NCBI RefSeq assembly: GCF_003337425.1
Contig: NZ_QPJU01000002.1
Coordinates: forward strand, 496,001-560,000
Length of the DNA stretch: 64,000 bases
DNA from: Extensimonas vulgaris
GTDB lineage: Bacteria; Pseudomonadota; Gammaproteobacteria; Burkholderiales; Burkholderiaceae_C
Direction: 5' to 3'
Made by a program: the position numbers and the translations under genes. Shown piece after piece: positions 19,201 through 28,557 of the stretch. The notes below the pieces were generated by a model. It saw only the letters and a list, made by a program, of their open reading frames with translations. It did not search any database and was not told the origin of the DNA. The first letter of the stretch is position 1, and every line of letters begins with the position of its first letter.

Positions 19201-20330
19201 TTTGGGGCGCTTGCCTTGTTATCGGAATTCGTAGCTGCTTGCGCAGGCTGTGCGCCGAGTTGAGCCCAATTCAATGTCCCATTTGCAGCGCGCGCCGCAT
19301 AGACCTGCGGGGCCGTCAACTCCACCAGCGCGAGCTTGACCACGCGCTCGAGCGGACGCACGTCGGTCAAGTCCACGCGCAGCTGCTCGAGCGCCAGCAG
19401 CGGCTGCGCCTGCCGGTCGGCCAGGCGCAGCTGGTGCGCCAGCACCTGCCCGGAGAGCTGCACGCTGGGGCGCGGCGCCTGCGCAAAATTCAGCTGCAAA
19501 TCCACGTCCAGCACCGCGCCCTGCAGCCGCACCGGCAGGCTGGCGGGCAGGTAGGGCAGATAGGGCGCCAGATCGACCCGCTTCCAGTGCAGCGCAGCCT
19601 TGCCGGCACGCTCGGGCGTAAAGGGCTGCGCCTGCGCCTGCAGATCGAACGGGCTGCCGTTCACGGTGAACGAAAGCTGCGGCGTCACGTAGGTCAAGCG
19701 CTGCGCGGGCAGAGTGCTCAAAAACGGCAGGCCCAGGTGCAGAACGCGCACGCGGTGGGTCGTGCCCGCGGGCAGGTCGGCAAAGTCTATGCTGCCGTGC
19801 GTCAGCTCCAAATTATGGAGCGCCATGCGCAAGGGGCCAGCGCTCGCAGGCGGCTTTTCGGACGGGGCCGAAAACTTGGCGATGATGTCGTCCACGTCGT
19901 AATGCCCCTGCCCCTGGTGCGTGAGCCGCAGCACGGGCGCGTCTATGCGCAGCGCGTCCACCACCGGCCCCAGGCGCAGCAGCGACTGCAGCTCGGCATC
20001 GACGTAAATGCTGGCGATGTGCAACTGCGGCGGTGTGGCCGGCGCGCCCGGTGCGTCAATGGCTCCAGGGGCGCTCCGGGCGCCGGCCACGTCCAGGTCG
20101 CGCAGCGTGAGCTCCAGCGACCAGGGCTTGAACGCGATCGCGCCCACCGTCACCTGCCGGCCCAGCTGCGCGCTCGCAAACCGCTCCAGCGTCCGGTGCA
20201 GCAAGCTTGGCAACACCAGCCAGCCCAGCAGCCACCACAGCCCCAGCGCCAGCAGCGCCCAGGCCGCAGCGCGCAGCCAGCGGTAGCGGCGCCAGGCGGA
20301 CGAGAGGGCGGGCATGGAGGCTTGGCGCAT
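16260..20330 (-). CDS. DUF748 (AsmA-like) giant envelope protein
   Basis: A 1,356-aa protein with one N-terminal transmembrane helix (WLRAAAWALLALGLWWLLGW) and long repeated beta-rich regions with recurrent patterns such as LRDLDVAG, LHNLELTHGSIDF, MSLVNGTVQFSDFFI and GSLNDPQFRLG, typical of DUF748 in the AsmA/TamB-like superfamily of intermembrane lipid-bridge proteins. Ala/Pro/Lys-rich linkers interrupt it (around 18,360-18,430, 19,050-19,260 and 17,530-17,690). A C-terminal region of about 250 aa follows the last repeat. Start chosen at 20,330; 20,393 and 20,315 are alternatives. A dispersed repeat copy sits in a low-complexity linker. Confidence 0.85.
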   Translation of the reverse strand: MRQASMPALSSAWRRYRWLRAAAWALLALGLWWLLGWLVLPSLLHRTLERFASAQLGRQVTVGAIAFKPWSLELTLRDLDVAGARSAPGAIDAPGAPATPPQLHIASIYVDAELQSLLRLGPVVDALRIDAPVLRLTHQGQGHYDVDDIIAKFSAPSEKPPASAGPLRMALHNLELTHGSIDFADLPAGTTHRVRVLHLGLPFLSTLPAQRLTYVTPQLSFTVNGSPFDLQAQAQPFTPERAGKAALHWKRVDLAPYLPYLPASLPVRLQGAVLDVDLQLNFAQAPRPSVQLSGQVLAHQLRLADRQAQPLLALEQLRVDLTDVRPLERVVKLALVELTAPQVYAARAANGTLNWAQLGAQPAQAATNSDNKASAPKAPETAAANEPGKGAAAHGAAVATAKSAAQGAGVPSAPASTPAATPAAPADAGWNVEVARAAVQGGRVQWRDASTRPAAALEAHNISLEATGFALPWRKPMPLHGALELPAQGTLAFEGEASANSAKLQVKAKDVALQLAAPYLAQLLEPTLTGQLSGTLGLQWQAPGTDAANAAHPGLRLSAQPLVLQKLALRQGKDTLASVGKVELQNAVADLAQRQITLQRLAIAEPQLAVARDAQGHWMFERWLRGGVQMAGADAQPPAKAADQAAKKAAGKAKSAQTTPAAVPWRVQLGELALSGGAVDYSDEASSATVRPVALRLSALQIQARELSAEARKPIALQLSAQVAARRGKPGQLRYQGSLTPTPLALQGRITAQKLPLQALDGYLGEFLAIRLRHAELGFLGQLALAQTPQGPKLLLHGDMALDALRADSTAASTAKTAPQVGQELLAWQDLSLRGLRLALAPQQPLRLDVRETSLSDFYGRIALNEEGRLNLADIVKRTGKDAGGAAAAGAPGGARAAPPDATPAPAAGQTVAQATPQAPAPTTPPAPARDPLAPVIHFGPMSLVNGTVQFSDFFIHPNYSADLSQLTGKLSAFSSEAPNGVPELADLELRGRVEGSATLEVTGKLNPLVRPLVLDIQGKARDLDLPPLSPYAIKYAGHGIESGKLNMDVAYKVQPDGQLTASNKLVLHQLTFGEPVEGAPTSLPVRLATALLADSNGVINLDLPISGSLNDPQFRLGPVILKIIGNIITRAVTAPFRLLAHAFGGGTEDLGQVVFAPGSPELTAAARQQLDKVVQMLTAKPALQVSVTGMVNLVQEREGLQRERLRQLVLAEKRRAGRASAASEPATPGSAGAAAKAPAPTAQDLATDEEPTLSADEYASLLRRVYRRADFPKPRNLLGLTKDLPVPEMEALLLAHLPASEDLAREVATHRAQAVVRYLSAHQLPAQRLFVNAPKVRTTPEEGWVPRAELGLAMR
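19223..19277 (+). repeat. Dispersed palindromic repeat inside the DUF748 gene
   Basis: Plus-strand sequence contains GAATTCGTAGCTGCTTGCGC, then a short spacer with TGCGCCGAGTTGAGCCCAAT. It is in frame with the minus-strand gene and lies in an Ala-rich linker. Confidence 0.65.
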
Positions 20331-20437
20331 GGTTTGATGAATCAGCGATGAAACATGGCAAGCGTAGCGCATGCGGGCAAGGCGGCGTTGCAATTTCGTT
20401 GCGGTTTGTCATGGGTGGAATTGCTAAACTTCACGCC

Positions 20438-20704
20438 ATGAGCGCGATCACCTTCGATACCCTGAAATACGCCAACCGGCTCAAGGCCGCCGGCATGGAT
20501 CCGCGTCTGGCCGAAGAGCAGGCCGAGGCGCTGGCGGATGCGCTCACGGAGCAAACCCAGCTCACGACCAAAACCGATCTGGTCGAATTGCGCATGGCCA
20601 CCAAAGCCGACCTCGCAGACGCCAAGACCGACCTCATCAAATGGGTCGCGGGCATGCTGGTTGCCCAGGCCGCAGTCGTCGCGACGCTGGTCAAATTGCT
20701 CTGA
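20438..20704 (+). CDS. Small coiled-coil membrane protein (DUF1640-like)
   Basis: An 88-aa protein beginning MSAITFDTLKYANRLKAAGM, with a heptad-like region containing TKTDLVELRMATKADLADAK and a C-terminal transmembrane helix. This pattern is that of DUF1640/CCDC90-like proteins; function in bacteria is unknown. There is no clear ribosome site: the -10-like TAAACT at 20,425-20,430 ends 7 nt before ATG, consistent with a leaderless transcript. Confidence 0.7.
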   Translation: MSAITFDTLKYANRLKAAGMDPRLAEEQAEALADALTEQTQLTTKTDLVELRMATKADLADAKTDLIKWVAGMLVAQAAVVATLVKLL

Positions 20705-20748
20705 GCGCGGCCACCGCCAGTCGCGCATCGGCCGCTACCATCGCGGGC

Positions 20749-21639
20749 ATGAACGCACCCACAAGCCCGCCCAGCCCGTCCACCACCGTCTCGTCCGTCA
20801 CCGCCCCCGTGCGCTTCTGGGCCGACCTGAGCGCGCGCGAGTTTGCTGCGCGCCAGGCGTCTGGCCTGGCCGCGCAGACCATCGCGGTGCTGCCCGTGGC
20901 CGCGATCGAGCAGCACGGGCCGCACCTGCCGCTCTCGGTCGATGCCACCTTGCTGCAAGGCGTGATAGCCGCCGCGCTGCCGCTGCTGCCCGCCGACCTG
21001 CCCGTGCTCTTTCTGCCGCCGCAAAACGTAGGGCTCAGCACCGAGCACAGCCGCTTCGCCGGCACGCTCACGCTCTCGCCCCCCACGGTGCTTGCGCTGT
21101 GGACCGAAATCGGTCACTGCGTGGCGCGCGCGGGCGTCAAAAAGCTGCTGCTCTTCAACGGCCACGGCGGGCAGGTCAGCGTGATGGACATCGTTGCGCG
21201 CGAGCTGCGCGCGCAGTGCGACTTGCTGGTCTATGGCGCAAGCTGGTTCAGCCTGCCGCTGCCCGACGAAGTGCAGGGCCTGTTCAGCGCCACCGAGCAC
21301 CGCTTCGGCATCCACGCGGGCGAGATCGAAACCTCGATGATGCTGCACCTCGCCCCCGAGCGCGTGGCCATGCACGAGGCGCGCGACTTTCACTCGAGCG
21401 CACAAGACCGCGCGGCGCGCTACGCCATTGTGGGCAACGGCAAAAGCGCCAAGCTCGGCTGGCAGATGCAGGACTACCACCGCGCCGGCGCCGTGGGCAA
21501 CGCCGCCGCCGCCAGCGCCGCCAAAGGCCGCGCCCTGGTCGAGGCCGCGGCGCAGCAGCTTGCCTTGCTGCTCCAGGAATTGCATGCGCTGCCGCTCGGC
21601 ACGCTCGCGCCGGGGCCGGATTTCGGGGCGGGGGCGTAG
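20749..21639 (+). CDS. Creatininase family amidohydrolase
   Basis: A 296-aa member of the creatininase superfamily. Metal-binding and catalytic motifs are AAIEQHGPHLPLSVDA, NVGLSTEHSRFAGTL, LLFNGHGGQ and GIHAGEIETSMMLHL. Family members hydrolyse cyclic amides (creatinine) or act in riboflavin/F420-type and mycofactocin pathways; the substrate here cannot be read from context. A TACCAT hexamer at 20,736-20,741 ends 7 nt before ATG, again suggesting leaderless expression. Confidence 0.88.
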   Translation: MNAPTSPPSPSTTVSSVTAPVRFWADLSAREFAARQASGLAAQTIAVLPVAAIEQHGPHLPLSVDATLLQGVIAAALPLLPADLPVLFLPPQNVGLSTEHSRFAGTLTLSPPTVLALWTEIGHCVARAGVKKLLLFNGHGGQVSVMDIVARELRAQCDLLVYGASWFSLPLPDEVQGLFSATEHRFGIHAGEIETSMMLHLAPERVAMHEARDFHSSAQDRAARYAIVGNGKSAKLGWQMQDYHRAGAVGNAAAASAAKGRALVEAAAQQLALLLQELHALPLGTLAPGPDFGAGA

Positions 21640-21669
21640 TTCAGCGCCGCCCCGGGCGCGCTATGAATA

Positions 21670-22653
21670 TCACAGCGTCAAAATCGTGCACCCCGTGGTC
21701 TTGCGCGCTTCGAGGTCGCGGTGCGCCTGCTGCACCTCGGCGAGCGGGTAGCGCTGGTCGATGTGGATTTTCACGGCGCCGCTCAAGACCACGGCAAACA
21801 GGTCGTCGGCCATGGCCTGCGTGCTCTCGCGCGTGGCGATGTGCGTGAACAGCGTCTGGCGCGTGACGTAGAGCGATCCTTTGGCGCCCAAAATCGCGGG
21901 TGAAAACGGCGGCACCGGGCCCGAGGCGTTGCCAAAGCTGGCCATCAGGCCGAAAGGGCGCAGGCAGTCGAGCGACTTGTCCCAGGTGTCCTTGCCCACC
22001 GAGTCGTACACCACCTTCACGCCTTTGCCGCCCGTGATCTCGCGCACGCGCGCGACGAAGTCCTCGGTGCGGTAGTTGATCGCGTGCGCGGCGCCGTTGG
22101 CGAGCGCGAGCCGGCATTTGTCATCGGTGCCTGCGGTGCCGATCAGCTGCAGGCCCAGGTGTTTGGCCCACTGGCACGCGATCAGGCCCACGCCGCCCGC
22201 GGCCGCGTGGAACAGCACGTGGTCACCGGGCTCCAGCCCTTCGACGGGGCGCACTTTCTTGAGCAGGTATTGCGCCGTCAGGCCCTTGAGCATCATGGCC
22301 GCGCCGGTCTCGAAGCTGATGCCGTCGGGCAGTTTGCACACGCACTGCGCCGGCATCACGCGGCGCTCGCAGTAGCTGCCGGGCGGGTGGCTCGCGTAGG
22401 CCACGCGGTCGCCCACGGCAAGGTGCGTCACGCCCGGCCCCACGGCCTCGACCACGCCCGCGCCCTCCATGCCTATGGTGGCAGGAAGTTGCAGCGGGTA
22501 CAGGCCCGTGCGGTGGTAAACGTCGATGAAGTTCAAGCCGACGGCATGGTGGCGGATGCGCACCTCGCCGGGGCCGGGCTCGCCCACGGGCACATCGACG
22601 ATTTGGAGTTGTTCGGGGCCGCCGGGTTGGCGGATTTGGACGGCAAGGCTCAT
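21670..22653 (-). CDS. NADPH:quinone oxidoreductase (zinc-free MDR family)
   Basis: A 327-aa medium-chain dehydrogenase/reductase of the quinone oxidoreductase (QorA) type. It starts MSLAVQIRQPGGPEQL; it contains NFIDVYHRTGLYP, the nucleotide-binding HAAAGGVGLIACQWAKHLG, and VYDSVGKDTWDKSL. The zinc ligands of alcohol dehydrogenases are absent. Likely reduces quinones with NADPH in the cytosol. AGGAG lies 10 bp before ATG at 22,653. Confidence 0.9.
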   Translation of the reverse strand: MSLAVQIRQPGGPEQLQIVDVPVGEPGPGEVRIRHHAVGLNFIDVYHRTGLYPLQLPATIGMEGAGVVEAVGPGVTHLAVGDRVAYASHPPGSYCERRVMPAQCVCKLPDGISFETGAAMMLKGLTAQYLLKKVRPVEGLEPGDHVLFHAAAGGVGLIACQWAKHLGLQLIGTAGTDDKCRLALANGAAHAINYRTEDFVARVREITGGKGVKVVYDSVGKDTWDKSLDCLRPFGLMASFGNASGPVPPFSPAILGAKGSLYVTRQTLFTHIATRESTQAMADDLFAVVLSGAVKIHIDQRYPLAEVQQAHRDLEARKTTGCTILTL

Positions 22654-22734
22654 GGCAGGGCGTCTCCTGTGAAAACAAAAACAGAGCAAAAACAAGGGGC
22701 GCCATCGTGCCACGAAATTGCGCGCGGTGTATTG

Positions 22735-22912
22735 AACCCAGATTGTCCATTAGGCGGTACTGCGCACCTACGCGGGCGTTGGCGGACGTCTGCCGGTCAT
22801 TTCGGCCGCGGCTTCGGCGTCCATGGCACTGGCCATGGACTTCTCACCCGCGACCAAACTGCCACGCCAGCCGCCTCGCCACCATCCCGCGTCCTAATGA
22901 ACAATCTGGGTT
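22735..22912. mobile_element. MITE-like element, copy 1 (178 bp)
   Basis: Imperfect terminal inverted repeats of 22 bp: the left end starts AACCCAGATTGTCCATTAGG, the right end is the reverse complement of AACCCAGATTGTTCATTAGG. About 65 bp of the left interior is nearly identical to the element at 48,888-49,127. It has no credible gene, so it would need a transposase in trans. It fills the gap between the quinone oxidoreductase and the nudix gene. Confidence 0.75.
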
Positions 22913-22983
22913 GAAGCCGGCATGCAGCCTGTCGGCGTTGCGCGCTCGCACGAGCCGGCGCGTGCATGGCGATAATGCGCGCC

Positions 22984-23469
22984 ATGCCCAACCGCTGGAA
23001 ACCCAATGTCACCGTGGCGGCGCTGATCGAGCGCGAAGGCCGCTTTCTGCTCGTCGAAGAAGACACGGCCGATGGCCTGCGCTTCAACAACCCGGCCGGG
23101 CACCTGGACCCGGGCGAGTCGCCCATAGAGGCCTGCGTGCGCGAGGTGCTCGAGGAGACGGCCTACGACTTCACGCCCACGGCGCTGGTGGGCATTTACC
23201 TCAACCGCTTCCGGCGCACGCGCACGGGCGACGACATCACCTACCTGCGCTTTGCCTTTGCAGGCACGGTGGGCACGCACCACGAGTGGCGCCAGCTCGA
23301 CGAGGGCATCGTGCGCGCGCTGTGGCTCACGCCCGACGAAATCCGCGCCTGCGCCGAGCGCCACCGCAGCCCCGTGCTGCTGCAATGTTTGCACGATTAC
23401 CTGGCCGGGCAGCGCCACCCGCTCGAATTGATCCACACCGACGCGAGCGTGTGGAACGGTGGTGCCTGA
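22984..23469 (+). CDS. Nudix hydrolase (NudJ-like)
   Basis: A 161-aa nudix protein. The nudix box is GHLDPGESPIEACVREVLEE, with Thr in place of the usual later Gly. It starts MPNRWKPNVTVAALIEREGRF. NudJ-type phosphatases act on nucleoside di/triphosphates and thiamine precursors and are often encoded directly before mnmA, as here (68 bp). A GATAAT hexamer at 22,971-22,976 ends 7 nt before ATG. An upstream ATG at 22,966 would lie across that hexamer. Confidence 0.9.
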   Translation: MPNRWKPNVTVAALIEREGRFLLVEEDTADGLRFNNPAGHLDPGESPIEACVREVLEETAYDFTPTALVGIYLNRFRRTRTGDDITYLRFAFAGTVGTHHEWRQLDEGIVRALWLTPDEIRACAERHRSPVLLQCLHDYLAGQRHPLELIHTDASVWNGGA

Positions 23470-23537
23470 TGCCCAACGCAATCGCCTGACGCCGCAAGCG
23501 CTGCCTGCAGCCAGCCTGGCGCGGGATAATTCCGCCC

Positions 23538-24662
23538 ATGCACAAATACCGCGTCGTCGTGGGCCTCTCGGGCGGGGTGGATTCCGCCGTCTCGGCCTAC
23601 CTTTTGCAGCAGCAGGGGCATGAAGTCGTCGGCATCTTCATGAAGAATTGGGAAGATGACGACGACAGTGAATACTGCGCGTCGAATGTCGATTTCGTCG
23701 ATGCCGCAGCCGTGGCCGACGTGCTGGGCATCGAAATCGAGCACGTCAACTTCGCGGCCGAATACAAAGACCGCGTGTTCGCCGAATTCTTGCGCGAATA
23801 CGAAGCCGGGCGCACGCCCAACCCCGACGTGCTGTGCAATGCCGAGATCAAGTTCAAAGCGTTTCTCGACCACGCGATGCGCCTGGGTGCGGAAAAAATC
23901 GCCACCGGCCACTATGCGCGCGTGCGCCAGAACCCGGCGAGCGGGCGGTTCGAGCTGCTCAAGGGGCTGGATGCCGGCAAGGATCAGAGCTATTTTCTGC
24001 ACCGCCTGAACCAGGCGCAGCTTGCCAAGACCTTGTTCCCCGTGGGCGAGCTGCAAAAAGCCGAGGTGCGCCGCATCGCCGCCGAGATCGGGCTGCCGAA
24101 CGCGCAGAAAAAAGACTCGACCGGCATCTGCTTCATTGGCGAGCGGCCGTTTCGTGAATTTTTGCAGCGCTACCTGCGCCACACGCCCGGCCCCATCCTC
24201 GACGACAAGGGGCGCAAGCTCGGCGAGCACGTGGGGCTGAGCTTTTACACCCTGGGCCAGCGCCAGGGCCTGGGCATAGGCGGCGTCAAAGAGCGCGGCG
24301 CGCAGCGCGGCGGCGGCGCGCACGCGCCCTGGTTCGTCGCGCGCAAGGAGCTGGCGAGCAACGTGCTGCGCGTGGTGCAGGGGCACGACCACCCGTGGCT
24401 GCTCTCGCAGCGCCTGGATGCGCAAGACGCAAGCTGGGTCGCCGGCCAGCCGCCCGCGCCGGGCGCCTACGCCGCCAAGACGCGCTACCGCCAGCAGGAT
24501 GCGGCGTGCACGCTGGTGCACACGCAGGGTGACCAGTTCTGCCTCGAATTCGCCACGCCGCAGTGGGCCGTCACGCCCGGCCAGAGCGCGGTGCTCTACG
24601 CGGGCGAGGTGTGCCTGGGCGGCGGAGTGATCGCCGCGGCCGAGCCGGCAGCGGCGGATTGA
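23538..24662 (+). CDS. mnmA: tRNA-specific 2-thiouridylase MnmA
   Basis: A 374-aa enzyme that thiolates U34 of tRNA-Lys, -Glu and -Gln. The PP-loop is [21 protein letters not shown], the catalytic Cys in [10 protein letters not shown], the TGHYAR motif and the second catalytic Cys in [12 protein letters not shown] are all present. Length is normal. GATAAT at 23,525-23,530 ends 7 nt before ATG, as in the preceding gene. Confidence 0.97.
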   Translation: MHKYRVVVGLSGGVDSAVSAYLLQQQGHEVVGIFMKNWEDDDDSEYCASNVDFVDAAAVADVLGIEIEHVNFAAEYKDRVFAEFLREYEAGRTPNPDVLCNAEIKFKAFLDHAMRLGAEKIATGHYARVRQNPASGRFELLKGLDAGKDQSYFLHRLNQAQLAKTLFPVGELQKAEVRRIAAEIGLPNAQKKDSTGICFIGERPFREFLQRYLRHTPGPILDDKGRKLGEHVGLSFYTLGQRQGLGIGGVKERGAQRGGGAHAPWFVARKELASNVLRVVQGHDHPWLLSQRLDAQDASWVAGQPPAPGAYAAKTRYRQQDAACTLVHTQGDQFCLEFATPQWAVTPGQSAVLYAGEVCLGGGVIAAAEPAAAD

Positions 24663-24723
24663 GGCCGGGCGATCCTGCAGCCTCCGGTGCGACCGAAATC
24701 CCTACGAAAAAGCGACTCTTTTG

Positions 24724-27700
24724 ATGAATACCTGGTTTGACCCCGACTCGCTGCGCGCGCTCTGTTCCTCCAACAATTGGGATCGCGGCGCGGCGCTGTA
24801 CCGTGGGCAGCGCGTGCTCAGCATGCGCATCGAAGCGCTCGCAGACCGCTGGCAGGTCAGCGGCGAAGTGCAGGGCACGCAGCGCGAGCCCTACGAGGTG
24901 GTCGTGCAGCTGGCCTTTCGGCACAAGGGCGTGCTGCAGTCCTGGCAGGGCCTTTGCACCTGCCCGGTGGGCTTTCAATGCAAGCACGCCGTCGCGCTCT
25001 CGCTCAAGGCCGCGTACCAGGGGCAGCGCTGGCTGCAGACGCACGGCATTGCGCCCGCCGAGATGGCCGCGGCGCCGGAGCCCAGCCCCGAGGAACGCGA
25101 GCGGCTGCGGGCGCAGCGCGCCGAGCAAGAGCGCCTGCAGGCCGAGGCCAGGCTGCTCGACTGGCTGATAGCGCTCGACAGCGCCGAGCTGCAGCCGTCC
25201 CAGCGCGGCCCGCGCGCTGCGCAGGGCGAGCGCCGCGCGCCGCGCATCGACCAATACCTGTACCTGCTTTCGGTGCAGGGCCGCACTTCGCGCCGGCCAC
25301 TGCTGCGGCTCGAGGCCGTGCTGTCCACGCCCAAAGTCTCGGGCGGCTGGGCCAAGCCGCGCAACATCCGCACTCCGCCCGGCCCCGGCAACCAGGCCTA
25401 CGACCACGCGAGCGAAGCCGATCGCCAGATACTGCAGCTGCTCGCGAGCGTGCCGCAAGTGTCCTCGTATGGCTACTACTACCACTACAGCGGCAGCCTG
25501 CCGAGCGCCGTGCTCGAAGGGCGGTTGAGCGTGATGGCGCTCGAGATGGCCGCGGGCACGGGGCGCCTGTTTGCCGCCACCGAGACCCACGAGCTCGGCA
25601 TGCCGCTGCGCTGGGGGCCGCCGCGCGCGCTCGACTGGGCATGGCAGGAGGTGGCGCCGGACAAAGCACGCAGGGCCGCCAAGGCAGCCCCGTCCGACGC
25701 TGCGGCCGAGGCAGCCGCCGAAGCAGCCACCGAAGCACCGGCGCCGCGCCTCTGGCAACTCTGCGCCCGGCTCGCCGCGCCGCTGCAAGAGGTGCCGGCG
25801 CAAGAGGCGCCGGCGCAAGAGGCGTCGCCCGAGCTGCTGCAGGCACCGGGCGCCGCCACAGCAGCACAAGCCGCAGCCGACATGGCCGCCGCATCCAGCG
25901 CACCCGCCATCCCGGCGCCCGGCGCCGCGGTGCCGAGCCGCTCCGCAACGCCCACCCCAGCCGCCAGCGCCGGCACCACCGCCACCGCCGGCACCGCCGC
26001 GCCGCGCGTCTGGCTGTGCCTGAACGATCCACCGCTGTACCTCGACCTGGAGCTGGGCCTGACGGGCTTGCTGCAGACCGACGGCTTCACACCCGCGCAG
26101 CTCGAGCTGCTGCTGCACGCCCCGGCCCTGGACGAGCGCGCGCTGCGCCAGCAGCAAAACCACCTCGTGCAGCGCCTGGGCCGGCTGCCGCTGCCGCCGG
26201 TGCTGCCGGAAATAGAGCGCGTCGAAGGCGGTGCGCCGCAAGCCTGGCTGACGCTTGCGCCCACGCCGCTGGCCGAGCGCCCCGTGCAGGGTCTGATCAC
26301 CGCGCAGCTGCAGTTCGACTACCAGGGCCACCGCGGTTGGTGGGGGCTGGACGGCGCGCCCGTGCTGCTCGATGCGCCTGCGGCCGACGCTGCGGCGGCA
26401 GATGCTGCGGATGCGGCCGCCGTGGCCAAGACCCGGCGCATCCTGCTCGTGCGCCAGCCCGAGGCCGAGCGCGCAGCCTTTGCGCGATTGCAGGCGCTGG
26501 GCCTGCTGGGCACGGACGCGGGGCGCTTTTACCTGCCTGGCCCGGCGCTGCAAAGCACCTGGCTCGAATGGTTCGAGCAGGACTTTGCGCCGCTGCGCGC
26601 CGAAGGCTTTGCACTCACGCTCGCGCCCGAGCTCGCCGGCTGGGTGCGCCATGCCGACGTGCTCGACGTGCGCATGCACCCTGAAGGTGCGGGCGGGGCC
26701 GAGGACGCGGGCCTGCACGAAGGCGACGACAGCACCTCGCCCTGGTTCACGCTCTCGCTGGGCATGGAAATCGACGGCCAGCGCCACAACATCCTGCCCT
26801 GGCTGCCCGACCTCATCGATGCGGCGGCCGCGCACCCGCCCAACCCCGCCACGGGCGAGCCCACGTTGCCGCCCTACGTGTTTCTGCCCATGCCCGGCGG
26901 CGAGGGCTTCGTGCGCCTGCCCACCGAGCCGCTCAAGCCCTGGATGGCCGCGCTGCTCGAACTCGTGGGCGAGCGCGGGCACGACTTTGCGGGCGACGGC
27001 CTGCGCCTGTCGCGCCTGGAGGCGCTACGCGCGAGCGCCGCGCTCGGCGAAGGCGCACAGTGGCAGGGCGCCGAGGCGCTGCGTGCGCTGCTGCAGCAGC
27101 TGCGCGGCCAGGCTGCCTTGCCCGAAGTGGCCGTGCCCGCGAGCGTGCAGGCCAGCCTGCGCCCCTACCAGCAGCAGGGCTTGAACTGGCTGCAGTTTTT
27201 GCGCGCGCACGGCCTCGCGGGCATCCTCGCCGACGACATGGGCCTGGGCAAAACCTTGCAGACCCTCGCGCACATCCAGGTCGAAAAAGACGCGGGCCGG
27301 CTCGACCGCCCCGCGCTCATCGTTGCCCCCGTGAGCCTGCTGGGCAACTGGCAGCGCGAGGCCGCGCGCTTTTGCCCGCAGCTGCGCAGCCTGGTGCTGC
27401 ACGGCAAGGAGCGGCACGAGGTGGCGCAAACGCTCTCTGAATACGACCTGGTGATCGCGCCGTATTCGATCCTGCAGCGCGACCGCGAGCGCTGGCTGCA
27501 AAACCCCTGGCATATCGTGGTGCTCGACGAGGCGCACCACATCAAAAACGCCAGCACGCACGCCGCGCAGGTGGTGTACGCGCTCGACACGCGCCACCGC
27601 CTGTGCCTCACCGGCACGCCCATGGAAAACCACCTGGGCGAAATCTGGAGCCTGTTCCACTTTTTGATGCCGGGCTTTCTGGGCAGCCAGAAGCGCTTCA

Positions 27701-28557
27701 CCGAGCTGTACCGCACGCCCATCGAAAAGCACGGCGACGCCGAGCGCCTGGCGCAGCTGCGCGCGCGCATCACGCCCTTCATGCTGCGCCGCACCAAGGC
27801 GCTGGTGGCGCACGAGCTGCCGCCCAAGGTCGAAACCGTGCTGCGCGTAGAGCTCTCGGGCGCGCAGGCCAACCTGTACGAAACCATACGCCTGGGCATG
27901 GAAAAAACCGTGCGCGAGGCGCTCGCGGCCAAGGGCCTGGCCAAGTCGCAGATCACCATCCTCGACGCGCTGCTCAAGCTGCGCCAGGTGTGCTGCGACC
28001 CGCGCCTGGTGCCGCTCGATGCCGCAAAAAAGGTCAAGACCTCGGCCAAGCTCGAGCAGCTCATGGAGCTCTTGCCCGAAATGCTTGCCGAAGGGCGGCG
28101 CATTTTGCTGTTTTCGCAGTTCACGAGCATGCTCACGCTGATCGAGCAAGAGCTGCACAAGCACAAGCTGCAGTGGGCCAAGCTCACAGGGCAGACGCGC
28201 AAGCGCGACGAGGTCATCGACCGCTTCACGAGCGGCGAAGTGCCGCTCTTTCTCATCAGCCTCAAGGCCGGCGGCGTGGGGCTCAACCTGCCGCAGGCCG
28301 ACACCGTGATCCACTACGACCCGTGGTGGAACCCCGCCGTCGAAGCCCAGGCCACCGACCGCGCGCACCGCATCGGCCAGACGCAAAGCGTGTGGGTGCT
28401 CAAGCTCGTCGCGCAGGGCACCATCGAAGAGCGCATCCTCGCGCTGCAAGAGCGCAAGGCCGAGCTCGCCAGCAGCATGTACAGCGGCGCCAGCGCGCGC
28501 AAGGAGCCGCTCTTCACCGAGGACGATCTGGCCGAGCTGCTGCGGCCGCTGGAGTAG
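24724..28557 (+). CDS. SWIM zinc-finger SNF2 family helicase
   Basis: A 1,277-aa SNF2/Rad54-family DNA-dependent ATPase. An N-terminal SWIM zinc finger (GLCTCPVGFQCKHAVAL, about 78-94) is followed by a variable region, an Ala/Pro-rich low-complexity insert (about 320-430, with tandem APAQE units), and the helicase core: ADDMGLGKT (about 838), DEAH box LDEAHHIKN (about 932), and motif VI QATDRAHRIGQ (about 1,209). Bacterial members are implicated in transcription recycling or DNA repair; the specific role is unknown. ATG at 24,724 chosen. Confidence 0.9.
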   Translation: MNTWFDPDSLRALCSSNNWDRGAALYRGQRVLSMRIEALADRWQVSGEVQGTQREPYEVVVQLAFRHKGVLQSWQGLCTCPVGFQCKHAVALSLKAAYQGQRWLQTHGIAPAEMAAAPEPSPEERERLRAQRAEQERLQAEARLLDWLIALDSAELQPSQRGPRAAQGERRAPRIDQYLYLLSVQGRTSRRPLLRLEAVLSTPKVSGGWAKPRNIRTPPGPGNQAYDHASEADRQILQLLASVPQVSSYGYYYHYSGSLPSAVLEGRLSVMALEMAAGTGRLFAATETHELGMPLRWGPPRALDWAWQEVAPDKARRAAKAAPSDAAAEAAAEAATEAPAPRLWQLCARLAAPLQEVPAQEAPAQEASPELLQAPGAATAAQAAADMAAASSAPAIPAPGAAVPSRSATPTPAASAGTTATAGTAAPRVWLCLNDPPLYLDLELGLTGLLQTDGFTPAQLELLLHAPALDERALRQQQNHLVQRLGRLPLPPVLPEIERVEGGAPQAWLTLAPTPLAERPVQGLITAQLQFDYQGHRGWWGLDGAPVLLDAPAADAAAADAADAAAVAKTRRILLVRQPEAERAAFARLQALGLLGTDAGRFYLPGPALQSTWLEWFEQDFAPLRAEGFALTLAPELAGWVRHADVLDVRMHPEGAGGAEDAGLHEGDDSTSPWFTLSLGMEIDGQRHNILPWLPDLIDAAAAHPPNPATGEPTLPPYVFLPMPGGEGFVRLPTEPLKPWMAALLELVGERGHDFAGDGLRLSRLEALRASAALGEGAQWQGAEALRALLQQLRGQAALPEVAVPASVQASLRPYQQQGLNWLQFLRAHGLAGILADDMGLGKTLQTLAHIQVEKDAGRLDRPALIVAPVSLLGNWQREAARFCPQLRSLVLHGKERHEVAQTLSEYDLVIAPYSILQRDRERWLQNPWHIVVLDEAHHIKNASTHAAQVVYALDTRHRLCLTGTPMENHLGEIWSLFHFLMPGFLGSQKRFTELYRTPIEKHGDAERLAQLRARITPFMLRRTKALVAHELPPKVETVLRVELSGAQANLYETIRLGMEKTVREALAAKGLAKSQITILDALLKLRQVCCDPRLVPLDAAKKVKTSAKLEQLMELLPEMLAEGRRILLFSQFTSMLTLIEQELHKHKLQWAKLTGQTRKRDEVIDRFTSGEVPLFLISLKAGGVGLNLPQADTVIHYDPWWNPAVEAQATDRAHRIGQTQSVWVLKLVAQGTIEERILALQERKAELASSMYSGASARKEPLFTEDDLAELLRPLE

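Noticed and set aside
16362-20351. 1,329-codon plus-strand open frame opposite the DUF748 gene
   Set aside because: Mirror frame of the DUF748 gene; no recognisable motif, Arg/Gln-rich composition.
24571-26982. 803-codon minus-strand open frame opposite the SNF2 gene
   Set aside because: Antisense to a clear helicase gene; no domain.
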